Below are positions 19,799 to 30,949 of a stretch of 64,000 nt of DNA, one piece after another; the stretch's first letter is position 1, and every line of letters starts with the position of its first letter. A model generated the notes under the pieces. That model was not told the DNA's origin. It saw only the letters and a program-made list of their open reading frames with translations, and did not search any database. This stretch comes from Vespa crabro (taxonomy: Eukaryota; Arthropoda; Insecta; Hymenoptera; Vespidae), in the NCBI RefSeq assembly GCF_910589235.1, contig NC_060967.1, forward strand, positions 6,210,661 through 6,274,660. The letters are read 5' to 3'. A program made the translations under genes and the position numbers.

Positions 19799-21592
19799 AT
19801 GATTCTACAACTTAATATGAGGAGGACCAGAGTCGTAACAGAAGAAGTCCTGCAATTTATGGGCAAGGAAAACATAGATGTTTTGTTACTACAAGAACCG
19901 TATGTTTGTAGGAATAATATGCCGAGCTTCGGACTCCGTGTAATTGCCACTGACGGAGTTAATAGTGGCGAGAACCCCTGGGCAACCATCTTCATTGGGA
20001 AAAGAAACATCTCAGCGGTGAACCTCGGACATCTTTCGAACACGCACTGCGTGTGTGTGCAGCTAAAATCCGCGGCCAGAAGCATATACATGGCAAGCAT
20101 GTATTTTCCATCATCGAAACTAATCGACCCACACCTGCATATGATGAGGAAAATCGTAACGGAACTGCGAGGCGAAAAGTTATTCATTGGTGCGGACGTG
20201 ATTACCAGAACGACGATCTGGCATAGCAAGAACGAAATGGTCAAGAATGGCTCAAGTTACTGATTGCTGAACGAAGCCAAGTCTCATAGTAATCAACAAG
20301 GCAAGCAACCCGCCAACATATAGTTCGCCACGAGGAACGTCGAACATCGACGTTAGACTCGCCATAGCGCGGATCGTAAGGAACTGGATAATTGGGGAGG
20401 GTCACACCTCAAGCGACCACAATGCCATTTTGTGACGCCTCCATTTGGAGGAAATACCATAAACCGGCTTCTGTCCCCTGGTGGAGCAAGGAACTCACCA
20501 GGCAGAAGAAAAGGATATACCGCACGCGAAAGCAAAGAGAATGAGACCCAGCGGAAATGCAGCGGAAAGAAGCGGAATATCACCATATCAAGCAGTGCTA
20601 CGACCTCCTCATCCACCACATAAGGAAGGAAAGAAGGAAGAGAACAGTTACCATCGAGGGTAATGAAAAGCGGTAGGGACTGGTTTACAAAAAGTGCATC
20701 GGGAATATCACCAACGAGAAAGCGCTTTGCCTGCGACAGTGCGACGACCTACCCCCGACGTGGAACAGAGTCGCGCTTGACTTTCTAAACGCGCTTGTAC
20801 CCTACGACGACGAAGTGGACACCTGCGAGTGACAGCGAAACGTTCGTGAAGCTATGGAACAGGAACCCGTCACTGAGGACTGCGAGGCCTTCAAGGATAT
20901 CGAGGTCGCACACGCAATCAACAGCTTGGGCAACGGAAAAGCACCGGGCCTGGATGGAATCGAGATGGAAGTCCTGAAAAAGGCTTGCGCATACCTCCAC
21001 TGGGAAGTTACAGCCATATTGAACGATTGTCTTCGGTGGAGCGTCTCTCCGAAACCATGGAAAATGGGATCAATCAGAGCGCTCCTTAAAACCCAGGAAA
21101 AGGACGAATCCGAAGCGAAAGGTACTCGAGAAGCTGATAGCAAGTCGTCTGCGGGAAACATTCACGAGGGAAGAAATCACATCTAATCGGCAGTACGGAT
21201 TCCGGAAGGGGAAATCCACAGAGGATACGGTACTTAAATTCTGCTCGATCGTCCACGAGAGAGAGTAGAAGTACGTACTCATGATACTCTACATCTTAGT
21301 AGCGTTCGATAATCTATGGTGGCCCAGCGTGATGAATGCGCTGAAGCTACGAAGATGGCCGCGCAACGCTTTCCGTTTCATCCTCGATTACTACGCGAAC
21401 CTTTACGTGACGTTAATCGAACCATACGGGGAGGTCGGCAAGTCGGTCTCGAGAGGACGACCGCAAGGATCGATTCTCGGACCGAACCTCTGGAACGTCG
21501 TCTTCGACGTCGAGACAATCGCATACGCCGACGACTTGCTCGTCGTCATGTACGGCATCAGACGTCTGCAGCTGCAAGAGGGAACCCAACGA
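19799..21592 (+). pseudogene. R1-clade LINE copy c, ORF2 endonuclease and RT
   Basis: ORF2 opens MILQLNMRRTRVVTEEVLQF at 19799, the standard start of an APE endonuclease domain. It continues with DVLLLQEPYV, GENPWATIFIGKR and KLFIGADVITRTTIWHS (19799-20263). RT blocks follow: AINSLGNGKAPGLDGIEMEV (20917-20976), KPWKMGSIRALLK, NRQYGFRKGKSTEDTVLKF (shifted), KSVSRGRPQGSILGPNLWN and TIAYADDLLVVM, which keeps the catalytic YADD box. It stops abruptly at 21592 at a TTAA, where a piggyBac end starts. Several stops and shifts are present, and the region 20270-20790 is poorly readable. Confidence 0.85.
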
Positions 21593-21699
21593 TTAACCCC
21601 TTCACTGCGAACAGCGCCTTTAGACGCTCAACTATAGACGCTTCCTCAGAGCGAATAGCGCCTTTAGGAGCCGTACATTTTTTTTTGCAACTTTTGTTA
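21593..21699 (+). mobile_element. piggyBac end A (solo terminus)
   Basis: TTAA at 21593-21596, then CCCCTTCACTGCGAAC. Imperfect palindromic units AGCGCCTTTAGACGCT at 21613-21628 and AGCGCCTTTAGGAGCC from 21657 lie 44 bp apart, the first 16 bp from the TTAA. This is the same layout as other piggyBac ends. It is cut after about 100 bp by another TTAA end (copy B), so copy B seems to have inserted into copy A. No coding part of A is seen. Confidence 0.6.
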
Positions 21700-22625
21700 T
21701 TAACACGTTGACTGCCAGACGCATTTTCGTTGATTTGCCTAAGGCGCCGATGTGAACTTTTCATTATGCGATGCATATTATGCTGAAATATTATTTGCAG
21801 CAGATAAAATGAATTATAAAATCATGCTTGAAGCAGTTTTCGTGGTGGGGGGTCACCGGTGACCTCCACGGCGTGGTAGGCAATTCTTACGATTGTCCTT
21901 TTTTCGAACAAATGTGCTTCGATTGCTAAATGATTACTCTCATTATTTAGTCTTATTCAGTGTGTTCTACAAGCAAGTGAGTGCGTTTGTTATATTTTTC
22001 ACTCTACATATGTTTTTGCATTTTATACCTTTCATTCAATTTTTTTATTAGCCCTTAAAAATCTGGCTTCGAATGAAGATTATTCATCAAGTACATCATC
22101 TGACGGTGCAGTTTTATAAAAACCTTCAAAAATACTGCGACTGGTATCAAACAGCGAGAAAAGTTCAGTGAGTAGTTCGTCAGATATGATAAGAGCTTTA
22201 ACGGTACGTCGGCACCGAATTGAGTCTGACAATGAAACTGAATCTGAAGATAGCGATAGCGATAAAGCTACGAATGAAAATTATATACCAGTAGAGTTTG
22301 ATGTGAATTGGAATATTCCGTTAGGTAATAAAACCAATATCACATTTTCTGATTTGTCAGGTACCAAAACACATGTCAATCAGAAATTTTTGCTTGTACG
22401 GAACCACATAATTTCTATTTCCTTTTTGTTACTGATAAAATACTCGAAATTATTGCAAAGCCAACGAACATCTACGCAAAGGAAATCAGAACTGCATTCG
22501 CATCGTTTAGGTCAATGGTATGAAACAAATGCTAATGAAATAAAACGTTTCTTTGGCCTAATCATATGGATGGGATTAGTAGTCTCTTTTATATTTAAAA
22601 AATTCTTTTTCACACTGTACTTTAA
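21700..22625 (+). mobile_element. piggyBac copy B, 5' half
   Basis: The end is TTAA (21700-21703) followed by CACGTTGACTGCC. An ORF fragment from 22168 contains an acidic stretch (ESDNETESEDSDSDKATNEN), NYIPVEFDVNWNIPLG, and RLGQWYETNANEIKRFFGLI, parallel to copy C's TMWTETNKSEIKRFFGLILW. The frame stops near 22640. The catalytic domain is absent because gypsy LTR sequence begins at about 22626. Copies B and C share the TTAACACG-TGA terminus and the region before the core, so they belong to one family. Confidence 0.75.
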
Positions 22626-23328
22626 AATATTAATATATTAATTTGTTAAGTTTTAAATTCAATTAACTCCAACTGTGCTTCTCAGGCAACCTCACGTAAA
22701 ACCAATTAAATTCTTTCGCGAATCTCAAGATCTTCCTGCTACGCAGTTGACAAGTTCGAAGCTAAAGCTTCCTTTATTCAAGTGAAAACCTTTTCACCTT
22801 AGTTATTCTTTTACTATCGGTGCGTACGAATCGCACGAGTAAAAAGCAATAACATCCTCACCCCGATAACTATAGGTGCATACGAATTGCACGAGTTATC
22901 GTAACCATTCTGTAAGATAATAACTTAGGTTATTACTTCTCATTTCTATTTTTCATCTCTCTTGATTGGTAGGAAGTATCACCTACGGCAGTTACTCGCG
23001 GCATATTTCGATCTTTATCATTTTCACGGAGACTTAAGAATCGCGTCATTCAAGAACACGAGCAACCGCGAAGTATTACCATACCGTCTTGTGGCAATCA
23101 CTATTGAGAGAACCATCTACATCCCGAGGGACCATCCGATCCCAAGGCGAAGAACGATCTGGAGGTTCCTGTCAACGTTGCCGAGCCAAAAGACCGCGTA
23201 TAGGTGTCCATGAACTGCGCATAGCAGGTAACGGCCTAAAAGGACACGAATCTCACAAAGGTTGGAGCTCCTCAAGGTAAGAGAAGGAAAAAAAATTTGT
23301 TGAGGCCCGAACCGAGTGGGACGTAACA
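22626..23328 (+). repeat. LTR part of gypsy copy 2
   Basis: The segment aligns with the LTRs at 4800-5200 and 50387-49363 (minus): 'taagtttaaat', 'ctgtgcttctcaggcaacctcacgt', 'gcgaatctcaagatcttcctgctacgcag..gacaagttcga', and two units of 'ggtgcgtacgaatcgcacgag'. It ends GTGGGACGTAACA at 23328, followed by AAAACTGGTGACAACG, a likely primer-binding region. The first part of the LTR is missing at the junction with piggyBac B. The LTR family is the env-bearing gypsy one. Confidence 0.75.
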
Positions 23329-23339
23329 TAAAACTGGTG

Positions 23340-24368
23340 ACAACGATGGTAGCTGCGAAATATACGCGACGTCTTCCGATAAGGTAAACCTCCCCGAGAA
23401 AAAGGAAACGTGTAGTGCAAGGTCTAGAAGACCAAACAAGCAAGAATTAGAGGACGCGCAAAGGAGATTGCTTAATCCTCAGTTAGTCGCACACAAACAA
23501 GCATTATGCACACGCGAGGACGCGCGAATCGGAGCAACCAAAAATAGACACAGACCCTCTCATCTTCATGATGCAGGGGGAAACTTTGCCATGAGGAACG
23601 AGACTCGCACAAAATTCGATAAACATTCAATCAACGAAGCATTAGGGATAATACCGCGTTTTGACGGGAAAAATATGCCTCTTAAGTCATTCATCAAGGC
23701 ATGCAAAAGAGCTCGTCAAATGATCTCGGACTATCCCGAGGAATTGTTCACTAAAGCTGCTATACGCAAAATGCTATAGGAACAGGCAAGAGTCGCAAAA
23801 GCATGTTCCTACACACAGATCGTACCATCCTCCTCCTACTCCTCCTTCTCGCCCACCTTACACATCTCCAGCTGCAGGATCATTCCGCTCTCCTACTAAA
23901 TAATGTAAGTACTGCAAGAATTACGGGCATACAATCGAAGAATGTCGAAAATAAGTGGCAGGAAGGTCAGTCGAGAAACGCGAGCCATCCTCCGACGAGA
24001 GACGCGACTTTGGGAGTAAGCGCGCAAACGCGTCAAATCTTGACGGTAAGGACGGACGAGCCAACTACATCCGCACAGCCTGATCAAGTAGTGATCCGAG
24101 CTCACCTTCTGTCGTCATCTCCTCCAAAAAGCTTAAGGGAGAAACAGAATTCTTAGTCGACACAGGGTCCGAACCGAATATTTTAAAAATTGGTAAGGCA
24201 AACGATTATTTAACGAAACAAACAAGATAAACCTAAGTGGAATTACGAAGGAAACGGTGGGTACGTACGGAACGTGCACCATCGATGTCTATGGATACCC
24301 CATAGAATTTCACATTGTTCCCGACTCCTTTCCCATTCCACATGGCGGCATTATCGGGTCAGATTCTT
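23340..24368 (+). pseudogene. gypsy copy 2 gag and protease
   Basis: An open stretch at 23468-23779 contains RFDGKNMPLKSFIKACKRAR, the same Gag motif as in copy 1. A zinc knuckle is readable near 23909-23950 (CKYCKNYGHTIEECRK). The protease follows at about 24140-24180 with TEFLVDTGSEPNIL, the DTG aspartyl-protease active site, then IDVYGYPIEFHIVPDSFPIP and GGIIGSDSF. Several frame changes are present. It is cut at 24369 by the 5' end of piggyBac C. Confidence 0.75.
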
Positions 24369-26438
24369 TTAACACGATGAGCGTCACGCCGATTTTGAAG
24401 GCAATCCCCGCCCGTCAGGCCACGCGCGCCACTTAAAAGCGCTGGTATTGTAGGGCCAATGTCTCTTATCGCAGTAGAAGAGTGTTTTTGTTTAGAACGA
24501 GACGCCTATAGGCATTCGTTCATTCGACACGTTATGCGCCAAGTCTGTTTTGTTTTCATTATGGATTCGTGGCCGGTTTTCTTATTACGAATAAGCAGTC
24601 TATTGCAGTCCTTGGCCTCCTGCAGACAAAAATTTTCTTTAGCCCTGAGCGTCGAAATGTCAGTCCGAGAGTATGAAAGTGACAGCAGCAGTGAAATAAG
24701 GTTTCCTAAAAAACGGCGTAGAGATTGTTGGAGAATGGCGTGACCCGAGGGGCAATCAGCCTAAGATTGTGCCATTTACACATCCTTCTGGGTTTGTAAG
24801 TGAAAACTTGCATATAGGATCAGACAAACCCGTAGAAACCAGCTATCTATTATTTGTTCCGAATGAATTGTTCGAGAAAATTGCCGAACAAACAAACTTA
24901 TATGCAGCAAAGAGATTAGAAGGTGGACACGTGCATCGCTTGACAATGTGGACAGAAACAAATAAGTCTGAAATAAAGAGATTTTTTGGACTAATTCTAT
25001 GGATGGAATCAGTAAAACTACCAGCTATACACCAATATTCATGTCATATTCATGTCCAATGATCATGCTTATATGCAAACGTTCCCGAAAAAAGTGATGT
25101 CAAGGAACAGATTTGAACTGTTACCAAGAATGCTACATTTTGTAGACAACCAAAACATGGTTCCAATCATTTTGTCAATTATAGTCCAATCATTCAAACA
25201 ATTATAGACACTTTGGAAACCAATTATCAAAAATATTACAATCCATCCGAGGACATATGTATTGGTGAATCCTTGGTTCTCTTTCGTGGCCGCATTATAT
25301 TCAGGCAATATTTGAAACAAAAGCACCACAAATATGGAATCAAAATATTTAAATTGTGCTATGGATCGGAATATACGTACGCTCTCCGTGTACACGCAGG
25401 GAAAAATTTAGAAAGAGAAAACACTACGCCCACTAACATCGTAATGTCTCTTTGCAGAGATCTATTCCATAAGGGATACACGTTATACACTGATAACTGG
25501 TACACGAGCCTAGAATTAGCGGAAAATTGATCCACAAAAACACCCATTTAGTGGGAACATTGCGTTCAAATAGACGAGGAAATTCGTAACAAGTTATATC
25601 AACAAAATTAAAATGGAGAAATCATAGCGAAAGAAACTAATCAAGGAATAACCATTTTGAAGTGGAGAGATAAGAAGGACATCCTAGTTCTATCGACAAG
25701 GTACTCGTCAAAAATGTTCAATGCCGATCAGGAAACAAGTTCAAGCCACAAATTGTAATAGCTTACAATAGAGAAAAGATAGCTGTTGATTTATCCGAAC
25801 AAATGAATTCCTACAACAATCCGAAAACTTACAATAGAGAAAAGATAGCTGTTGATTTATTCGAACAAATGAATTCCTACAACAATCCGAAAACTAGCCT
25901 TCGAACTATTATTGAATACTACGGTTGTAAATAGTTACATTCTATGCAAAGATATTACGAAGCAGAAAATCAGCATTACAGAATTCCGGAAGAAATTAGC
26001 AGTATATCCTACAAATTGTGAAAAAGAAGACATTCCATAGGACAATATTGCAAGAAGGTCTAAAAAACAACACCAACTCTAAAGAAAACCTGGAAACGTT
26101 TCCAAAGTACGAAGATATTGTAATTCATGTTACGATAAAAATGTAACAAAAGATAGTAGAGAAATGACCAGGAAAAAAACTAAGCGAGTAGTCACATTTT
26201 GTAATACCTGTAAGGGAGAACCGTTTTTATGTTTACCGTGCTTCAATGAAATTCACTAATCCTGTAATGTGTCAAAATTAAGTAAATTTTGAATAAATTT
26301 TCTGCAATTCCGTAAAACAATGTAAATTATATATAGTTCTATATTATGTTATATGTTGTCAGCCAGCGGTAGTTGACGCGGCCTAAATGTAATTTCAGTG
26401 TCAGCCACCGATGGCTGACGTGGGGCTCAACGTGTTAA
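24369..26438 (+). mobile_element. piggyBac copy C, both ends present (2.07 kb)
   Basis: Left end TTAACACGATGAGCGTCACG from 24369; right end, read inward, TTAACACGTTGAGCCCCACG from 26438. This gives an imperfect terminal inverted repeat with TTAA at each side. Transposase parts are MSVREYESDSSSEIRF (24657), TMWTETNKSEIKRFFGLILW, DICIGESLVLFRGR (25240-25290), LYTDNWYTSLELAEN (second Asp), EKIAVDLSEQMNSYN (third Asp) and a cysteine-rich tail ending at 26259 (CNTCKGEPFLCLPC). The first catalytic Asp, normally in an IDES-type motif, is Gly here. A 66-bp in-frame duplication and several shifts add to the damage. A near-palindrome TCAGCCA-CCGA-TGGCTGA lies at 26401-26418. Confidence 0.85.
25762..25893 (+). 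repeat. 66-bp tandem duplication within piggyBac C
   Basis: Two adjacent 66-bp units, 25762-25827 and 25828-25893, differ at a single base (ttatccg versus ttattcg). Each encodes 22 residues including AVDL(S/F)EQM, the third catalytic Asp region. The duplication keeps the frame. Confidence 0.95.
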
Positions 26439-27415
26439 AACGAGAAATTCAATCAATCTTCTTAGAAAGCGAGACGAAAATTATTGTACTAAAACATGAA
26501 ATTATAATACCTAAGGAGATTGAACGAATAGGCATTATATATGATAACCACTCGACGCCGTTAGGCGGACACAAAGAAATATAACTGATGAATTAATTTT
26601 AAAATTTACCTAAGAATTAGACAGAAGTATTATTGGCCGAACCTGAAGTGAGATATACAAAATTTTATACAACAATGTAAAAGCTGTCAGACGAAGAAGC
26701 TCGTCAGACTAAAGACTCATCAGCCAATGACTATCACCGATACGCCCGGGAAGGCGTTCGATAAAATATCAAAGGATATCGTAGGTCCACTATCGACCAA
26801 GAAATCCGGGAAAAGCTATCCATTATTATATATATCCATTATTAAATATTCGTTGCCAATTCCTCTTCGACAAGCTTATTCGGAAGAAATAGCAGACGCG
26901 TTTATAAAAAAACGTAATATGCCGATTTGGCTCTCCAAAAGGCATCTTAACCGACCAAGGTACTAACAGTTTCTGTCAAAACTGATGAAAGCAGTAACTA
27001 AGAAATTTCAAATCCATCAATACCAGACAAGCGCGTATCATCCACAATCGAACGGTTCGATCGAACGATCGCACTTTGTTCTTATTACATTCTTAAAGCA
27101 TTTTATTACCGATAATAGCGAATGGGACGAATGGATCGAAATAGCTATGTTTTCATATAACACGAGCGTACACGAAGGAACGCTATACACACCGCATGAG
27201 TTAGTATTCGGTCAACTAACACGAACACCTAATGAATCTAATATATAACGACCTACAAAACGAAACTTACGCACGCTATTTAGGAACTTTAAACGAACAA
27301 ATAAATAGGTCGCATGAAGCTGCAAAACAAAACCTTATTAAAACCAGATCGAAAATATATTATGACAGAAACCAGGGAGTCGTAGATTTCAGGGTAGGAA
27401 ACAATAAACTTCCGA
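26439..27415 (+). pseudogene. gypsy integrase fragment (copy 2 or related)
   Basis: The linker ESETKIIVLKHEIIIPKEIE and HSTPLGGHKE open the segment, followed by degraded CCHH-finger sequence. From 26727 the core reads TDTPGKAFDKISKDIVGPL (first Asp intact, Met to Lys beside it). After a frameshift near 26940, 26985-27248 gives HQYQTSAYHPQSNGSIERSH, the catalytic Glu region, and MFSYNTSVHEGTLYTPHELV, then the start of the C-terminal domain (NQGVVDFRVGNN). It is the same family as 3173-3413 and 53133-53384. Relative to the protease left of piggyBac C, the RT and RNase H are missing. Confidence 0.85.
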
Positions 27416-28318
27416 GTTAGTTACAGAGATGCCTGGAGCTCTAAACCATATTTATGGAATGAATACATATGTCAAATAATGAATATAAATCGTTTTGATT
27501 GGCTTCTCAGCCATATTCATCTAAATGATAATACCCTAACTCCAGCAAGAGAAAGTTGCCAACTAGGATAAACTGTACAAAATTCGTCCATTCTTAGACA
27601 AGATACAAGATTTCAAAAAAAATCATAGTCCTGGTCTCAGTTTAGCGATCGATGAATCTATGATAAAATTTAAAGGTCGTAGTTCGATCAAACAATATCT
27701 TCCGAAAAAACCAATCAAAAGAGCATATAAATTATGGCAGATAAATCGGGTTATTGCTACAGATTTGATGTATATATTGGAAAAATTGACAATCAAATAA
27801 CAAAAATCTTGGTGAGAAAGTTGTGCATACTATTACTTCGGATTTAGTTGGAAAAAAACATAAAATTTATTTTGATAATTATTTTACAAGTGTAAATTTA
27901 TTAGAAAACTTAAAATCTAAACAAATCAATGCTTCTGGGGTTGTTGATAAAATGAGAAAGTATTTGCCATCCTTCAGTATAAATATGAAAAATCGAGGAG
28001 AATATGAATCATTTGTAAGTGATACGGGAATAATGGCAACACGGTGAATAGACAATAAGCCCGTCCTCTTTCTTTCAAATTTTCACAGTCCTAATCAACT
28101 TTCCATAGTATACAGAAGAAATCGTATGGGGATTAGAAAATCGATTACTTGTCCTTCTTTGATCGCGAATTATAATGATAATATGAATGCAGTAGATAAA
28201 TTTGATCAATTAATGTCTAATTAGACAAAGAAACAAACTCGTAGAACTGAATATGCGACAACATAGAAGGCATGCAATAAGAAGCCATGTAAATGTCTTC
28301 ATGTTATCCTAAAAAGCG
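27416..28318 (+). pseudogene. piggyBac copy F, divergent transposase
   Basis: Readable blocks: IMNINRFDWLLSHIHLNDN, SPGLSLAIDESMIKFKGRSS (first Asp intact), QYLPKKPIKRAYKLW, KIYFDNYFTSVNLLENLKSK (second Asp) within the open frame 27823-28047, then YRRNRMGIRKSITCPSLIAN and MNAVDKFDQLMSN (third Asp). This sequence style (FDNYFTS, CPSLIANYN) marks a different piggyBac lineage, closer to PGBD4-like genes than copies E or H. Several stops are present. No ends were found; gypsy lies to the left and R2 to the right. Confidence 0.8.
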
Positions 28319-28319
28319 C

Positions 28320-29531
28320 ATTCACCACCCGACCCCCTGTGAGGATGTGATGGTCTTATATTGATGGAACATAATGAGAAAATCATGTAACTCGTCTCCG
28401 TGAAGCCAATCTATTCCACAAGAAAAACAAGCGCTATTGTTATCAATCAAACCGGCTGAAATTAAACGGGCATTACCGGACTTCAACACTGCGCCAGATC
28501 CAGATGGCCTAACTACTAGACAGCTTCGACAGATCCCCACAGAAAATCTCGTAGGTATTTTCAATATTTTACTGCATATTGCCAAAAAGACTAAATTCCT
28601 CTTGGAATCGAAGACAATTTTGATTTCGAAAAAGAAGGAGGCTTACAACCCAGGATAACAGTATCATCGGTATTGGCGAGAACATACCATAAGATCCTTG
28701 CCAATAGGCCTATCAAAGAAATGAGCTTTGACAAAAGGCTAAGGGTCTTCCTCCCTAGAGATGGAACGGCACAGAATATTTTCGATCTTGACATGGTTCT
28801 TCGTTACCACCATCAAAACCTCAAGTCTCAATTTATAGCGTCAATAAATGTCTCTAAGGTTTTCGACTTTGTGTCACAAAACAATTAGGGACATCTTAAC
28901 ATCTTATGGTGTCCCAAACCATCTTATATAATATATATAAGACGTATATGAACGGAGCAGTACAAGCTTTACATGTGATAACTGGGTCGCTGGTGAAATT
29001 AAACCAATGTGGGATGTCAAACAAAGGGACCCGCACTCACCTGTTATTCTTAATATAGTGATGAACGGACTCCTGTGTAAAATTCCCCCTGAAGTCGGGG
29101 CAGACATGGACGGAGTTCGTTACAGCTCTCTTGCATTTGCGGACAATTTCGTCTTCATTCTACACCAAAAGGACTACAGAGCACTCTAGATATTGTGAAC
29201 GATTACCTGGTCATAAATACAGGTAAGTCGTTCACTGTGGCAATTCGGAAGGTGCCATACTTGAAGAAGACAGTGGTTGACGGCAGAGCTGCGTTCAACT
29301 GCGCAGGATGCCAATTGCCAGCCTTAAAACGGGGAGAAGAATGGAAATATCTGGGCGCCCCGTTCGCCTCAAGAAAGATCGAAGGTGCAGGAGATTGAGC
29401 TCCTTCAATGTACACTTCAAATGTTAACCAAAGCGTCACTGAAGCCGAAACAAAGGCTCTTCGCTCTGAGAGTAATGATGCTTCCTGGATTACATTATCT
29501 TTTAACTCTCGGTAGTACATCTCTGAACCGT
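28320..29531 (+). pseudogene. R2 element copy 2, RT part
   Basis: The segment is collinear with 9455-10640. It reads SIKPAEIKRALPDFNTAPD, GLTTRQLRQIPTENLVG, LRVFLPRDGTAQNIFDLDMV, TYGVPNHL-like sequence and DVKQRDPHSPVILN, where copy 1 has GVKQGDPLSPIFN. It continues with SSLAFADNFVFILHQ (FADD box with the second Asp changed to Asn), NTGKSFTVAI and LPALKRGEEWKYLG. The mutated RT catalytic box and many stops show it is dead. It is broken at 29532 by a piggyBac-type end. Confidence 0.85.
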
Positions 29532-29700
29532 TTAACTGTTTGACTGCTGAGGAACGCTATTGCGCTTTTCTTATGTTCTGCCAAAAATGCGAAAAACGCG
29601 ATAGCGCTCCTGTTTTTTTAATGCCAAGACTGCAGAGAGTATAATAACGTTGCTCTAAATCACTAAAATTTGTGCGTCCAGTGAAGCGCACCCGTTCTGC
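29532..29700 (+). mobile_element. piggyBac-type end inserted in R2 copy 2
   Basis: TTAA at 29532-29535, then CTGTTTGACTGCTGAGG. Palindromic units AACGCTATTGCGCT at 29553-29566 and AACGCGATAGCGCT at 29595-29608 lie 42 bp apart; the first is 17 bp from the TTAA. There is no coding sequence. R2 resumes by about 29710, with some 550 bp of R2 missing compared with copy 1. It may be a solo end or a short non-autonomous element; the right boundary is unclear. Confidence 0.55.
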
Positions 29701-30165
29701 AGAAGTGCTACCGAACAAATAAAGCAGATATAGATCGACACAATGCGGTATGTCTCCTACGTGAAACGGGCACTTCACAAAACACACAATATCGTAGAAA
29801 AGGAACCTCGATATCGCGCATCAAACCAAAACAGAAATATAAAAAGCTGACGGAGCATATCAAGGAAAGATACGACGTGAAAAATGTAAATAACTCTATA
29901 CAGAGCTATTTGGAGGAAAACTTCTGCCCAATACCTCACAAACAATAGCATTCTCAAACTCATGGTGATCTCAACAAATCCTGATTGAAGGTCTTTCTGG
30001 GTTCTGGAAGATCTATCATGCGACAACATCTGTCACACCAAGAAAACCAGAAGAACACACCAGAGTTGGACAATGGACAACAACATCATTGTGCTGCTTA
30101 CAAAAACCAGAAGATTTAGGAATAGTTCATAAAAACAAGATTCAACCCTTGTTGAAGTCATTGAT
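29701..30165 (+). pseudogene. R2 copy 2, endonuclease C-terminus and 3' end
   Basis: It aligns with 11160-11660 of copy 1: 'atcgacacaatgcg', then 'acacacaatatcgtagaaaaggaacctc', 'cgatatcgcgcatcaaacc' and 'aaatataaaaagctgacggagc'. The motif KPDLV..ALIDAKIV of copy 1 is deleted here. The last shared phrase is 'acatcattgtgctgctta' near 30085-30100. The sequence is strongly decayed. Confidence 0.65.
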
Positions 30166-30360
30166 ACGAATCGATGATTTAGCGGCTGATGCCGTTTAAA
30201 TACGACAGTTATTTTTTGGCCCACGGAGTCTGACGCCACTTATACACAACAGTCATTTATTAGTTTACAGCGGCTGACGCCGTCTAGATACGGAAGTCAG
30301 TTTATTGATTTACAGACGCTGTCGCCAACAATATACGGCACAGACTTTATTGTCAGAGAA
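30166..30360 (+). repeat. Four tandem 44-bp units with palindromic cores
   Basis: Units with cores GCGGCTGATGCCGT (30182), AGTCTGACGCC (30227), GCGGCTGACGCCGT (30270) and GACGCTGTCGCC (30315) repeat at 44-45 bp. Each is followed by 'ata..gg.cagtca.ttt.tt'. The cores are near palindromes and sit just left of piggyBac copy G coding sequence. They are therefore probably its subterminal repeats, expanded compared with the usual pair. The terminal TTAA was not found. Confidence 0.7.
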
Positions 30361-30906
30361 ATAAAAAATTTGTCTCAGTAAGAGTATTCTATGCGAATAA
30401 AGGCAACACAAAATTATTTTGCTAAAAATTCAAATAATTTTGAAAATACAAAGTGCATTTATTTTCTGTAAGTTTATGGTGTATCAAATTCAAAAAACTT
30501 ATAAGCTCACCATTCATGATTTTACAAGACAACAATCGGGAATTCAAACAGACATTTCTGATTCTTGGAAAATTTTGCGATTTTTCAAATTATTCGTATC
30601 TGAGAAATTGATAGATTTCATTGTTGAAAAAAACAACTAATCATTGGAGACGATGAGATAATATTAATCCTGAACCTGGGACAAAGACAGACGAACTGTA
30701 CTGTTTTATCGCTGTTTGCTTACTAATGTCTAGAAAAAAGAAATTACCAATTGATGAATATTGGACCACAAATAAATTACTGCGAAGTGACATCTTTTGC
30801 AGAATAATGAGAAGAGATCGCTATAAAGTGTTACTGAGAAAGTGTTACTGCGCTTTCGCGGAAGACAACAAAGTATGGTACAGGTGCGCCGTCGCGAAAG
30901 GGTTAA
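30361..30906 (+). mobile_element. piggyBac copy G, internally deleted
   Basis: Coding pieces: QQSGIQTDISDSWKILRFFK (30530-30590), the start of the conserved region, and LMSRKKKLPIDEYWTTNKLL near 30723-30785, then RIMRRDRYKVLLR. Sequence then jumps to the right end: '..ggtgcgccgtcgcgaaaggg' and TTAA at 30903-30906. Read inward, the end is TTAACCCTTTCGCGACGG, matching ends D and K (TTAACTCTTTCGCTACG and TTAACCCTTTCGCTACGG). The whole catalytic core is deleted. Confidence 0.7.
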
Positions 30907-30949
30907 GCAGTGTCGGTAATGTTAGACCTTCAGTAGAAAGATGATGTCC

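Noticed and set aside
19768..20244. 158-codon minus-strand ORF with many Cys and Ser
   Set aside because: It lies exactly opposite the LINE c endonuclease frame, which has recognised motifs.
30166..30360. Regular 44-bp repeats considered as a CRISPR array or satellite
   Set aside because: The context is insect DNA, the units are contiguous without unique spacers, and the same spacing occurs at other piggyBac ends.
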